From positions 1 to 37,444 of the forward strand of contig BNZQ01000017.1 of the NCBI GenBank assembly GCA_026001225.1: DNA of 37,444 nucleotides, in the 5' to 3' direction. How positions within the stretch are numbered: position 1 is the first letter of the stretch; each line of letters starts with the position of its first letter. This document shows positions 7,321 to 14,006 of this stretch, in pieces. The notes under the pieces are model-generated. The model searched no databases and was not told the DNA's origin. It was given only the letters and a program-made list of their open reading frames with translations. Source of the stretch: Clostridia bacterium. Its GTDB lineage: Bacteria > Bacillota > Clostridia > Christensenellales > DUVY01. Made by a program: the position numbers and the translations under genes.

Positions 7321-7373
7321 AAGTTTTTTGAAAGAGCGAGAGAAAAGCTTTTTATAAAAAAGTTTTTCCCGCA
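7321..7373 (+). repeat. Repeat B upstream of rplL
   Basis: AAGTTTTTTGAAAGAGCGAG leads to GAAAAGCTTTTTATAAAAAA and GTTTTTCCCGC, an imperfect inner palindrome without the right outer arm. The rplL ribosome binding site AAAAAGGAAAAGG follows about 30 bases later. Confidence 0.7.
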
Positions 7374-7424
7374 AAACCTAACACAACAAACACACAAAAA
7401 TAAAAAAGGAAAAGGTATAAACAA

Positions 7425-7805
7425 ATGGCTGATTTACAAGCAATGCTGAAACAAATCAAGGAAATGTCCGTTATGGATCTGAACGAGTTGGTCAAACTGC
7501 TCGAAACCGAGTTCGGTGTGTCCGCCGCCGCCGTGGCCGCCGCGCCCGCCGCGGGAGCCGCCGGAGCCGCCGCCGCGCCCGTTGCCGAGGAACAGACCGA
7601 ATTCGCGGTCGTTCTGAAAGAGGTCGGCCCGAACAAGATCAACGTCATCAAGGCCGTCCGCGAGATCACCGGTCTCGGTTTGGGCGAAGCCAAAGCGTTG
7701 GTCGACGGCGCGCCCAGCACGATCAAAGAGGGCTTGGCCAAGGCCGCCGCGCAGGAAGCGCAGGCCAAGTTTAAGGAAGCCGGCGCGGTTTGCGAGCTCA
7801 AATAA
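7425..7805 (+). CDS. rplL: Ribosomal protein bL12 (L7/L12)
   Basis: A 126-residue stalk protein. Residues 1-34 form the dimerisation domain. An alanine-rich hinge follows (about residues 36-58, [20 protein letters not shown]). The C-terminal factor-binding domain (about 60-126) includes [36 protein letters not shown] and [14 protein letters not shown] text. It is separated from rplJ by 263 bases of repeats, much more than the usual short gap. The rpoB gene that normally follows is absent; instead an unrelated ATPase comes next. The TAA stop starts repeat A5. Confidence 0.96.
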   Translation: MADLQAMLKQIKEMSVMDLNELVKLLETEFGVSAAAVAAAPAAGAAGAAAAPVAEEQTEFAVVLKEVGPNKINVIKAVREITGLGLGEAKALVDGAPSTIKEGLAKAAAQEAQAKFKEAGAVCELK

Positions 7806-7921
7806 GGCGGATACGCTTCGCGATACGGCGTTACGGAAAATTTTCCGCGGGTCATGTACGTTCGCGTACACTCCCCGTCGGGAAAATTTTCGTGCCTTGT
7901 CTCGCTCGCGTCTGCGTCTTA
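7803..7921 (+). repeat. Family A structured repeat, copy 5
   Basis: TAAGGCGGATACGC (7803-7816) faces GCGTCTGCGTCTTA (about 7908-7921), an imperfect arm. The inner stem uses GGAAAATTTTCC-GCGGG against CCCCGTCGGGAAAATTTTC, and the apex is GGGTCATGTACGTTCGCGTA followed by CACTCCCC. The rplL stop codon is inside the left arm. Confidence 0.75.
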
Positions 7922-8030
7922 TTTGCCGTTCTGCCGTCGCGACATTGTTCTCTTTGCCGTTTAAAGGCCGCCCGTTAAACGGTCCGACGGGGCATATATA
8001 CGCTTCGTTTCGGATAAACTAAACGCGAAA

Positions 8031-8065
8031 GACAAACATTCCGCAAAAAGAGCGGGGTGTTTGTC
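8031..8065 (+). other. Hairpin upstream of the OLD-like gene promoter
   Basis: GACAAACA (8031-8038) pairs with TGTTTGTC (8058-8065), and CCGC (8041-8044) with GCGG (8052-8055). The following bases, CGTGTTTTG, give only a weak T-run, so this may be a poor terminator for the ribosomal operon. The rest of 7922-8030 shows no gene. Confidence 0.5.
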
Positions 8066-8071
8066 CGTGTT

Positions 8072-8124
8072 TTGCGAAATTTAGCGTAAAAACGTTGGAC
8101 TTGCGAAATTTAATGTGTTATAAT
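8072..8124 (+). promoter_or_regulatory. Promoter of the OLD-like ATPase with a 12-bp direct repeat
   Basis: TTGGAC (8095-8100), an 18-bp spacer and TATAAT (8119-8124) form the promoter. The word TTGCGAAATTTA occurs at 8072-8083 and again at 8101-8112, so one copy lies just upstream of the -35 and the other in the spacer. Such placement suits a regulator binding site. Confidence 0.7.
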
Positions 8125-8160
8125 AATACCAACTAAAATTTATTATAGGGATAAAAAGGT

Positions 8161-9981
8161 ATGAATCTTTTAAAGTTTAGGGTTAAGGATTTCCGCGCCG
8201 TTATCGATTCGGACTGGATTGATTGTCAGCAGATCACGGCGTTTGTCGGCTCCAACGAGTCCGGCAAAACGACGCTGCTCATGGCGCTGATGAAGCTTAT
8301 GGATCCGCACCGCGAGTTCCAGACGGGCTCGACGCTGAAAAGCAACGTCGGCAAAATGGCTCGTATCGTCTTAAAAGACGACGTCCCGATCGACCGCGAG
8401 GCGGAATTGCTGCCCGAGATCAACGACCGCGTCTTTATCGAGGCGATTTTTTCGGTGGACGAGGAGCTTAACAAATTGCTCTCGGTCATGTGCAAGAAGC
8501 GGTATACGCCCGTCGATACGCTGTACATCTCCAAGACCTACGGCGGGACGTACAACCTCGACGTTCTGGATCAGTTCGACGAGGAGGACTGGGAAAACGT
8601 CATCACGTTGGTCTTGTCGCGCTTGCCGGTGTTCCTGTACTTTCAGGAAGTCACCGAGGTCAAGAGCGATATCAATTTGGTCGCGTTGGCCTACAAATTA
8701 GCGGGCTATAAGAAGACGCAAAGCCTCACGCAGCGCGAGAGCATTTATGCTAACCTCTTGAACTACCTCGATATTTGGCAGAGCAACCTGATCAAATCGT
8801 TGCAGCAAGCCTACGGCGATTTCTCGCAGTTGTCCGAAAAGGACGTCGATTTCGACAACATCTTTAACAACGTGCCGATGTTCAGAGACCGCTTCACACG
8901 GGGCTTCCAAAACCTCAACGAGGAATTCCGGAAATGGTGGGGCAACGGCGATTTGACGATCGGTTACGAGGTCTATAAAAAGGGCGTGCAGATCAAGATC
9001 ATCGACGCTTCCGGCAAACAATACTTATTGGAAAACCGCAGCACGGGCTTCCGCCGTTTCTTCGCGCTGTTCCTTTCGTTCTCGGTTTCGGCCAAGCAGG
9101 ACTTTGAAAACGCGGTTCTGTTGTTCGACGAGGCCGGCGCCGCGTTGCACCCGTTGACCCAAAGGAAATTGGCCAACTTCTTTATGGAGCTGGGCAAGTT
9201 CACGCAGATCATGTACAACACGCACACCTCCTACATGCTGCCGGTTTCGGAAATGAACCGCGCGCGCGTGGTCTATAAGGACAGCACGGGTCACACCAAG
9301 CTGAGCCCGGTCTTGCGGATCAACAGCGACCGCACCAACGAGGAATCCTTGTTCGCGGTTCAGGCGTCCCTGGCCATGCATTTGGCCGAGAGCGCGTTGG
9401 CCGGTTGCTTGCCGATCGTGGTGATGGACGAACAGGACATGTCCTATTTGCAGATTATCAAGAACATCTTATCCGCCAAAGGCCGGTTGAACACGGTATA
9501 TGAAACCTTGATTTTCTCGACGGGCGCCAACGGCATCGACGCCGCCACCGAGATCTTCAGCGCGGACGACAGCTTGCCGGTCGTGCTTTTGTCTTCCGAC
9601 GAACATGCGCGCAAGGTCAAGGCGCGCCTTCTGCGCGGCACATACAAGGCCGAAAAGCACAAGGTATTCGAGGTTTCGGATTTCATGGAGGAGGCGGTTT
9701 ATATCGAGGATATCATTCCGTCCAACTTTGTGGAGATTTTCTCGCGTGTGTATCTGCGTGAAACATTGGGCGAGGGCTTTGAATACAACCATAAAATTCC
9801 GTTGATCAGCCAGATCGAGGAATACGCCAAAAAGAATGGCATTCATTTGCCCGCCAATTACCGCGCCGAGATGGCGAAGCGCATGAAGATCAACACGATG
9901 AAGTTCTATGACGACGTCAATATTCCGATGCGTTATACGGGCGTGTGGATGAAGATTTTGAGATCGTTGCTGACGGTATAA
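8161..9981 (+). CDS. OLD-like AAA ATPase with degenerate TOPRIM domain
   Basis: The 606-residue protein starts MNLLKFRVKDFRAV, typical of RecF/SMC/OLD ABC-type ATPases. Walker A is GSNESGKT (residues 30-37). A signature-like ENRSTGFRRFFALFLSF precedes Walker B, LLFDEAGAALHP (about 320-331). The region from about residue 417 has the layout of an OLD-family TOPRIM nuclease domain: LPIVVMDEQDMSYLQIIKNI, then FSTGANGI, then LPVVLLSSDEHARK. However, the positions where the catalytic Glu and the first Asp of DxD are expected appear to be M and S. OLD nucleases often act in phage defence (Gabija GajA is related), but no UvrD-type partner follows. The gene has its own promoter; the next gene begins 38 bases later. 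Nuclease activity is doubtful. Confidence 0.7.
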   Translation: MNLLKFRVKDFRAVIDSDWIDCQQITAFVGSNESGKTTLLMALMKLMDPHREFQTGSTLKSNVGKMARIVLKDDVPIDREAELLPEINDRVFIEAIFSVDEELNKLLSVMCKKRYTPVDTLYISKTYGGTYNLDVLDQFDEEDWENVITLVLSRLPVFLYFQEVTEVKSDINLVALAYKLAGYKKTQSLTQRESIYANLLNYLDIWQSNLIKSLQQAYGDFSQLSEKDVDFDNIFNNVPMFRDRFTRGFQNLNEEFRKWWGNGDLTIGYEVYKKGVQIKIIDASGKQYLLENRSTGFRRFFALFLSFSVSAKQDFENAVLLFDEAGAALHPLTQRKLANFFMELGKFTQIMYNTHTSYMLPVSEMNRARVVYKDSTGHTKLSPVLRINSDRTNEESLFAVQASLAMHLAESALAGCLPIVVMDEQDMSYLQIIKNILSAKGRLNTVYETLIFSTGANGIDAATEIFSADDSLPVVLLSSDEHARKVKARLLRGTYKAEKHKVFEVSDFMEEAVYIEDIIPSNFVEIFSRVYLRETLGEGFEYNHKIPLISQIEEYAKKNGIHLPANYRAEMAKRMKINTMKFYDDVNIPMRYTGVWMKILRSLLTV

Positions 9982-10019
9982 CGCGTTCCGCGGGTTTTTA
10001 ACTCGCAAAAGGGATGGCA

Positions 10020-10427
10020 ATGAGAAAAGTCGGAAAGATCCTTTTATTGGCCGTCCTCGTGGCGACGCTGTCGGCCGCTTTGGCGGCTTGCGCGTCCCAA
10101 GAGGAGAAAGACGCCGCCGGAAAGTACGAATTATTTTCCGCCGCAGGGATTCCCGGCGTTACGGCGAGTACATACGAATACAGCTATATCGAGCTCAAGA
10201 GCAACAGAACCTACCATATAGAAAACAAGGTGGGTTCGGCCGTTACGCAGCAGGACGGCAAATGGAGTCTGAAAGACGGGCAAGTCACTTTCAAGCAAAG
10301 CTCGCTCAATACTTCCGTGACGGAGGTCTATACCCTTTCGGACGACATGCTGACGATAGAAACGACGGCGCCCATAAACGGAACGACATACAACGTCACA
10401 TTTAAATTCAAAAAGGCCGTTGAATAA
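10020..10427 (+). CDS. Small secreted lipoprotein, unknown function
   Basis: I choose the ATG at 10020 (MRKVGKILLLAVLVATLSAA) over the in-frame ATG at 10014, because AAAAGGGA at 10007-10014 is then well spaced. The product is 135 residues. It has a lipoprotein signal peptide with lipobox LAAC and a mature domain rich in beta-strand-like segments: YEYSYIELKSNRTYHIENKV, QQDGKWSLKDGQVTFKQ, TYNVTFKFKKAVE. The pattern 'xGKWxLxDGxVTF' resembles small lipocalin-like or DUF-type lipoproteins common in Clostridia. It should be anchored outside the membrane. It lies close behind the ATPase gene and is followed by a terminator. Confidence 0.75.
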   Translation: MRKVGKILLLAVLVATLSAALAACASQEEKDAAGKYELFSAAGIPGVTASTYEYSYIELKSNRTYHIENKVGSAVTQQDGKWSLKDGQVTFKQSSLNTSVTEVYTLSDDMLTIETTAPINGTTYNVTFKFKKAVE

Positions 10428-10464
10428 ACGGGGCCGCACAGTGAATTTCATTTGCATTTTTTTC

Positions 10465-10502
10465 AGTCTGCCTATATACTATTGTGTAGGCAGACTTTTT
10501 TC
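10465..10502 (+). terminator. Intrinsic terminator after the lipoprotein gene
   Basis: AGTCTGCCTA (10465-10474) pairs perfectly with TAGGCAGACT (10487-10496) around a 12-base loop and is followed by a T-run to about 10502. Confidence 0.88.
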
Positions 10503-10518
10503 AACTCGGATCATAAGT

Positions 10519-10570
10519 AAAGCTTTTTGAAAAGGGCGCGGGAAAAACGTTTTTCTAAAAAGCTTTCCGC
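10519..10570 (+). repeat. Repeat B upstream of rplI
   Basis: AAAGCTTTTTGAAAAGGGCG with CGGGAAAAACGTTTTTCTAA and AAAGCTTTCCGCCG. The inner palindrome is imperfect and the right outer arm is missing. The rplI ribosome binding site AAAGGAG follows within 15 bases. Confidence 0.7.
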
Positions 10571-10591
10571 CGAATCCTAAAAGGAGATATC

Positions 10592-11041
10592 ATGAAAGTA
10601 GTCTTAAAGACAGACGTCAAGGCCCAAGGCAAAAAGGGCGATATCATCAACGTCAGCGACGGGTACGCGTCCAATTACCTGTTCAAGAACGGGCTGGCCG
10701 AACCGGCGAGCGCGGGGGCGGTCAAGAACGCGGAAACGCAAAAGGCCGCCGAAAAGCACCGCAAGGAGGAGGAATTAAAAGCTTACCGCGAAATGGCGGA
10801 GAAGCTGAAAACCGCCGCCGTGGAGGTCAAGGTCAAGTGCGGCGAGAACGGCAAGATTTTCGGCAGTATCAACGGCGCAGACATCGCTGCGGCGTTGGCG
10901 GCGGCGGGGTATCCGGCGGTCGAGAAAAGGCAGATCGTTTTGGACGAGCCGATTAAAAACACCGGCCGTTATATGGTCGAAGCCCGTTTATGCGCGGGCG
11001 TAACCGTCAAAATGGCCGTCAATGTAATCTCGGATAAATAA
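10592..11041 (+). CDS. rplI: Ribosomal protein bL9
   Basis: The 149-residue protein has the normal L9 length. The N-terminal 23S rRNA-binding domain reads [20 protein letters not shown] then [21 protein letters not shown] long helix rich in E and K (about residues 48-75) links it to the C-terminal domain with [16 protein letters not shown]. The ATG follows AAAGGAGATATC. It stands alone between two family B repeats, without the rpsF/ssb/rpsR or dnaB neighbours often seen. Confidence 0.95.
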   Translation: MKVVLKTDVKAQGKKGDIINVSDGYASNYLFKNGLAEPASAGAVKNAETQKAAEKHRKEEELKAYREMAEKLKTAAVEVKVKCGENGKIFGSINGADIAAALAAAGYPAVEKRQIVLDEPIKNTGRYMVEARLCAGVTVKMAVNVISDK

Positions 11042-11107
11042 TTTTTTGGAAATGCGCGGGGGGAACTTTTTGTAAAAAGTTCCCCCGCGCCCCTTTCAAA
11101 AACTTTG
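11041..11107 (+). repeat. Repeat B, full palindrome after rplI
   Basis: The left arm ATTTTTTGGAAATGCGCGGG plus GGGAACTTTTT pairs through AAAAAGTTCCC with the right arm CCCGCGCCCCTTTCAAAAAC. It begins at the last base of the rplI stop codon. The long stem could also act as a transcription terminator. Confidence 0.78.
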
Positions 11108-11168
11108 CCCTATTTGTAAAACCTTATATATACGGCAGAACGGCTTGTCGTTTTGTCCGTCATTCAGA

Positions 11169-11287
11169 GGACGCGAAGCGTCCGGGGAATCCAAACCGCA
11201 GAAAAATTCCCCGCGGATTATGCAAGCGGTCCGCAAGATCTAAACCGTATAAAAATTTCCCCGCGGAGGGGTGTCCGCGAAGCGGAC
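11169..11287 (+). repeat. Short GC hairpins and tandem duplication before yjbQ
   Basis: GGACGC-GAA-GCGTCC (11169-11183) and GTCCGC-GAA-GCGGAC (11273-11287) are tight hairpins. Between them a ~28-bp unit of the form C-AAACCG-...-AAAAATTCCCCGCGGA occurs at about 11191-11218 and 11240-11267. The segment GAGGGGTGTCCGCGAAGCGG with ACGGGGTGG is of a type I recall as a common dispersed repeat in Clostridia. Its final GGGGTGG may serve as the ribosome binding site of the next gene. No other gene lies in 11108-11301. Confidence 0.6.
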
Positions 11288-11301
11288 GGGGTGGTCGTTA
11301 T

Positions 11302-11718
11302 ATGAAATCCTATCGAAAAGAATTAACCTTAACTCTTCCCGCGCGCCGCGCCTACCGCAATATCACGCCCGATGTGCAAAAAGCCCTTGCCGAGAGCGGC
11401 ATACGCGAGGGGCTGTGTTTGGTCAACGCGATGCATATTACGGCCAGCGTCTTTATCAACGACGACGAGCGGGGCTTGCACGGAGATTTTGAGCAATGGC
11501 TGGAAAAGCTCGCGCCCGAAAAGCCCTACGGGCAGTACGCGCACAACGGTTACGAGGACAACGCCGACGCGCACCTGAAACGCCAACTGATGGGCCGCGA
11601 GGTCGTTTGCGCCGTCACCGACGGCAAGTTGGACTTCGGCCCGTGGGAACAAATCTTTTACGGCGAGTACGACGGCAAACGCCCGAAACGGATTCTGATC
11701 AAGATCATCGGCGAATAA
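11302..11718 (+). CDS. YjbQ family protein (UPF0047)
   Basis: The 138-residue product matches the YjbQ/UPF0047 family, of which some members have thiamine-phosphate synthase-like activity in vitro. Family features are [20 protein letters not shown] (the conserved HxTxSxxxNxxE), the second region [20 protein letters not shown] (usually HNxxDgNaHahLk), and the final [15 protein letters not shown] with [12 protein letters not shown]. The N-terminus also fits the family. The physiological role is not firmly established. It is transcribed alone and ends just before repeat A6. Confidence 0.88.
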   Translation: MKSYRKELTLTLPARRAYRNITPDVQKALAESGIREGLCLVNAMHITASVFINDDERGLHGDFEQWLEKLAPEKPYGQYAHNGYEDNADAHLKRQLMGREVVCAVTDGKLDFGPWEQIFYGEYDGKRPKRILIKIIGE

Positions 11719-11722
11719 TTTG

Positions 11723-11920
11723 AAAAGAACAGGCATCGCCGGATTCGGACTACGTTTGGGTTTCGCCTCTTTGCGGGCTACGCGGCGGCTATGCCTTGCT
11801 CGCCCTGACAAACCGCAAGCGGTTTGACGGCTCAACCCGCCGCCTCGGTCATGTAGGTTTGACTACATTCCTTTCAGCGGCTCATCAACTGTTGCGCGAT
11901 TGCGGCGCGCCTGTTCTTTT
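11723..11920 (+). repeat. Family A structured repeat, copy 6 (long form)
   Basis: AAAAGAACAGGC (11723-11734) pairs perfectly with GCCTGTTCTTTT (11909-11920). The core CCTCGGTCATGTAGGTTTGA then CTACATTCCTTTCAGCGG is typical. About 75 extra bases (with GACAAACCGCAAGCGGTTTG near 11807) are inserted in the left half. The right arm ends in a T-run, so this copy could terminate transcription for yjbQ and the convergent reverse gene. Confidence 0.75.
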
Positions 11921-11944
11921 AAATAATTTACGCCGGAACATAGA

Positions 11945-13021
11945 TTACAGGATGCGCATATTGTCGATCTTTCCGTCCCAAACCGACAATTCCAACAAAT
12001 CGCCCTTGCCGTTCCCCGTCAGGAGAACGGCGTTTTTATGATCGTCATAATAGGCATTTTCGCGCACAACGTCGTACGGATCGAAGAAATCCGCCAACGC
12101 GCCGTCATCCTTGATCACGGCCGCTAAATCCTCCGTTAAAAAGGAGCGTGCTTCCGCGTAATCTCCGGCCTTAACGGCTTCGAACAGCGCGTAGGGAATA
12201 AAACGGTCGTGCAGGGGCTTGCGCGGCCCGTCCGACAAATAGACCATGTATTTGTTTTTCAGCTCGTAGCGGCCCTCCGACAGGGCGTAGGTCATCACGG
12301 CGGCGCGATGGGCGATATCGCGCCGTTGGGTCAGCGTTTGGATTTCGTTTCCTTCGGTTTCCAACCGGTCGGCCAAAAGATTGATCTCCTGCCGGTATTC
12401 GCCGTCGAAAGCGATCGCGGCCAAATACCGCATTCCCCGCACCGTGCCGCCGATTTTGACGATGAGCGTTTGCCCGTCGGTTTCAAACGTCGTTTGTTCG
12501 TGGATGTACCGCACGGGCAATACGTGGACATACAGGCGGCCGCCGCCTTCGCAGACGGCTTGATTCAGCGTATCTTTAAACACCGTGACGATATGCCGTT
12601 CGTTGCGGAAATAGAATTCGTTTTGCGCGGCGGGCGTGGGCGGGCAATAGCCGTACAAAATTTCTTCGGTCAGCAAAACCTCGTAATGATTCTTCGGCAG
12701 CCTGATCGCTTGCGCGTTCGCGCCGGTTACGGTCAAGGCGGCGGCGGACGGCCGTTCGGATACGTTGCAGACCGCCCGCGATCCGGCCGTCAGCATACAG
12801 GACACGGGCAACCGTTTCCAACCGAACTCCTTGTCGAACGACAGCGGCGCGGCGGTAACGGCCAAAACCTCGCCGTACCCGGCCTCGATATGGATAAAAT
12901 CCCGCGAATCGGGTAGCCCGCCCGAAGCCGGCAAGCGTCCCGCGAACGCGCCGTTCACATGCAGCAGGCAATCGAATTCGCTTCGGAGATGTATAAAGAA
13001 GTTGGGCCGGGTATCGGGCAT
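11945..13021 (-). CDS. Hypothetical protein, 358 residues
   Basis: I do not recognise a family. It reads from 13021 to 11945 on the reverse strand, starting MPDTRPNFFIHLRSEFDCLL. It has no signal peptide and no membrane segment. The N-terminal ~130 residues look beta-rich with spaced hydrophobics, and the middle has QTLIVKIGGTVRGMRYLAAI. A helical segment (about 215-245, RLETEGNEIQTLTQRRDIAH) and ALFEAVKAGDYAEARSFLTE (an ankyrin/TPR-like helix pair) follow. The C-terminus has an ENAYYDDHKNAVLLTGNGKG strand pair. Codon usage and GC match the neighbours, so it is probably a real gene. It is divergent from the polysaccharide operon, whose promoter is 56 bases from its start. Confidence 0.7.
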   Translation of the reverse strand: MPDTRPNFFIHLRSEFDCLLHVNGAFAGRLPASGGLPDSRDFIHIEAGYGEVLAVTAAPLSFDKEFGWKRLPVSCMLTAGSRAVCNVSERPSAAALTVTGANAQAIRLPKNHYEVLLTEEILYGYCPPTPAAQNEFYFRNERHIVTVFKDTLNQAVCEGGGRLYVHVLPVRYIHEQTTFETDGQTLIVKIGGTVRGMRYLAAIAFDGEYRQEINLLADRLETEGNEIQTLTQRRDIAHRAAVMTYALSEGRYELKNKYMVYLSDGPRKPLHDRFIPYALFEAVKAGDYAEARSFLTEDLAAVIKDDGALADFFDPYDVVRENAYYDDHKNAVLLTGNGKGDLLELSVWDGKIDNMRIL

Positions 13022-13076
13022 ACTATCAGTATATGTCCGCGGGAGAGCGAATATATAATTATTCTTCCCCTTATGT

Positions 13077-13105
13077 TTGACTGTCCGTTCCGAACATGTT
13101 ATAAT
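13077..13105 (+). promoter_or_regulatory. Promoter of the polysaccharide locus
   Basis: TTGACT (13077-13082), a 17-bp spacer and TATAAT (13100-13105). The ATG of the first gene is at 13113, only 7 bases after the -10, so the transcript would start at or within a base or two of the start codon. An AT-rich run with TATATAATTATTC lies just upstream (about 13051-13065). Confidence 0.85.
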
Positions 13106-13112
13106 ATTTGCG

Positions 13113-14006
13113 ATGTACCGTTACTTTCTCAAACCGGTTATGGACGTGCTTTCGGCGTTTTTAGGTTTGCTGTTGTTATCGCCGGTTTTTCTCATACTCA
13201 TCGCCGCGATCAAACTTGATTCCCGCGGGCCGGTGCTTTTCCGGCAAGAACGCGTGGGCCGCAAAAAGAAGTTCTTTACAATCTATAAGTTCCGTACGAT
13301 GCGCATCGATACCCCGAAGGACACGCCGACGCATTTGTTGACCGACCCGAACCGCTATATCACGCGCACGGGCCGGTTTTTGCGTAAAACGAGCTTGGAC
13401 GAGTTGCCGCAAATCCTCAATATCCTGTTCGGCAAGATGAGCGTTATCGGCCCGCGTCCCGCGTTATGGAATCAGGACGATCTGGTCGCCGAGCGCGACA
13501 AGTACGGCGCGAACGGCGTCCGTCCGGGCCTGTCCGGTTGGGCGCAGGTCAACGGCCGCGACGAGCTTGAAATCCCCGCTAAGGCGGCCTTGGACGGCGA
13601 ATATGTCCGCCGCATGGGATTTTTCTTCGACGTAAAAATTTTCTTCAAAACGATCGGAAAGGTCTTTAAATCCGACGGCGTCGTCGAGGGCGGCGTCGGC
13701 AAGGGACAAGTTGAGGATAGTGAACAGTGGATAGTGAACGACGCGTTAAATCCAACCGATAACTGTCAACTGACAACTGACAGAGGGAACGGGGAACAGC
13801 GAACGGGTATCGGTTGTCATTCTGAACGCAGTGAAGAAACCCCATCGACAGAGGACAAGGCCGATTGTGAATTGTGCATTGTGAATTGTACATTAGAAGA
13901 ATCCCCCGCGGAAGGACAAACGACTTCTGTCATCTCGACCGAAGCGAGCGATAGCGAGCGGAGTGGAGAAATCCCCGACCGTATGACAAAGGAGGACGCC
14001 GAATGA
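13113..14006 (+). CDS. Initiating phosphoglycosyltransferase with a repeat-derived C-terminal tail
   Basis: Residues 1-196 are a complete bacterial sugar transferase of the small monotopic (PglC/WcaJ-core) type. It moves a sugar phosphate from a nucleotide sugar to undecaprenyl phosphate at the membrane. Visible are a hydrophobic N-terminal segment (about 10-33), [25 protein letters not shown], the catalytic Asp-Glu in SLDELPQ (94-100), [10 protein letters not shown] and [18 protein letters not shown]. Residues about 197-297 have no domain character and are the translation of dispersed repeats ([20 protein letters not shown] and similar). The family normally ends near VFKSDGV, as the core does here. 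The start at 13113 fits the family N-terminus. The stop overlaps the next start (ATGA). Confidence 0.9.
   Translation: MYRYFLKPVMDVLSAFLGLLLLSPVFLILIAAIKLDSRGPVLFRQERVGRKKKFFTIYKFRTMRIDTPKDTPTHLLTDPNRYITRTGRFLRKTSLDELPQILNILFGKMSVIGPRPALWNQDDLVAERDKYGANGVRPGLSGWAQVNGRDELEIPAKAALDGEYVRRMGFFFDVKIFFKTIGKVFKSDGVVEGGVGKGQVEDSEQWIVNDALNPTDNCQLTTDRGNGEQRTGIGCHSERSEETPSTEDKADCELCIVNCTLEESPAEGQTTSVISTEASDSERSGEIPDRMTKEDAE
13700..13981 (+). repeat. Family C/D repeats inside the sugar transferase gene
   Basis: In order: AGTGAACAGTGGATAGTGAA; AACTGTCAACTGACAACTGA; a SERSEE unit at about 13816-13857 close to that at 166-206; ATTGTGAATTGTGCATTGTG at about 13864-13885; and a second SERSEE-like unit (CGAGCGATAGCGAGCGGAGT) at about 13945-13965. 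All are read in frame as the tail of the transferase. Confidence 0.78.

Noticed and set aside
3387..7921. CRISPR array from the evenly placed repeats in the ribosomal operon
   Set aside because: The repeats are about 120-bp hairpins with genes between them, not short direct repeats with unique spacers; no cas genes are present.
8161..10427. Gabija-like two-gene defence system
   Set aside because: The gene after the OLD-like ATPase encodes a small lipoprotein, not a UvrD-type helicase, and the TOPRIM acids seem to be missing.
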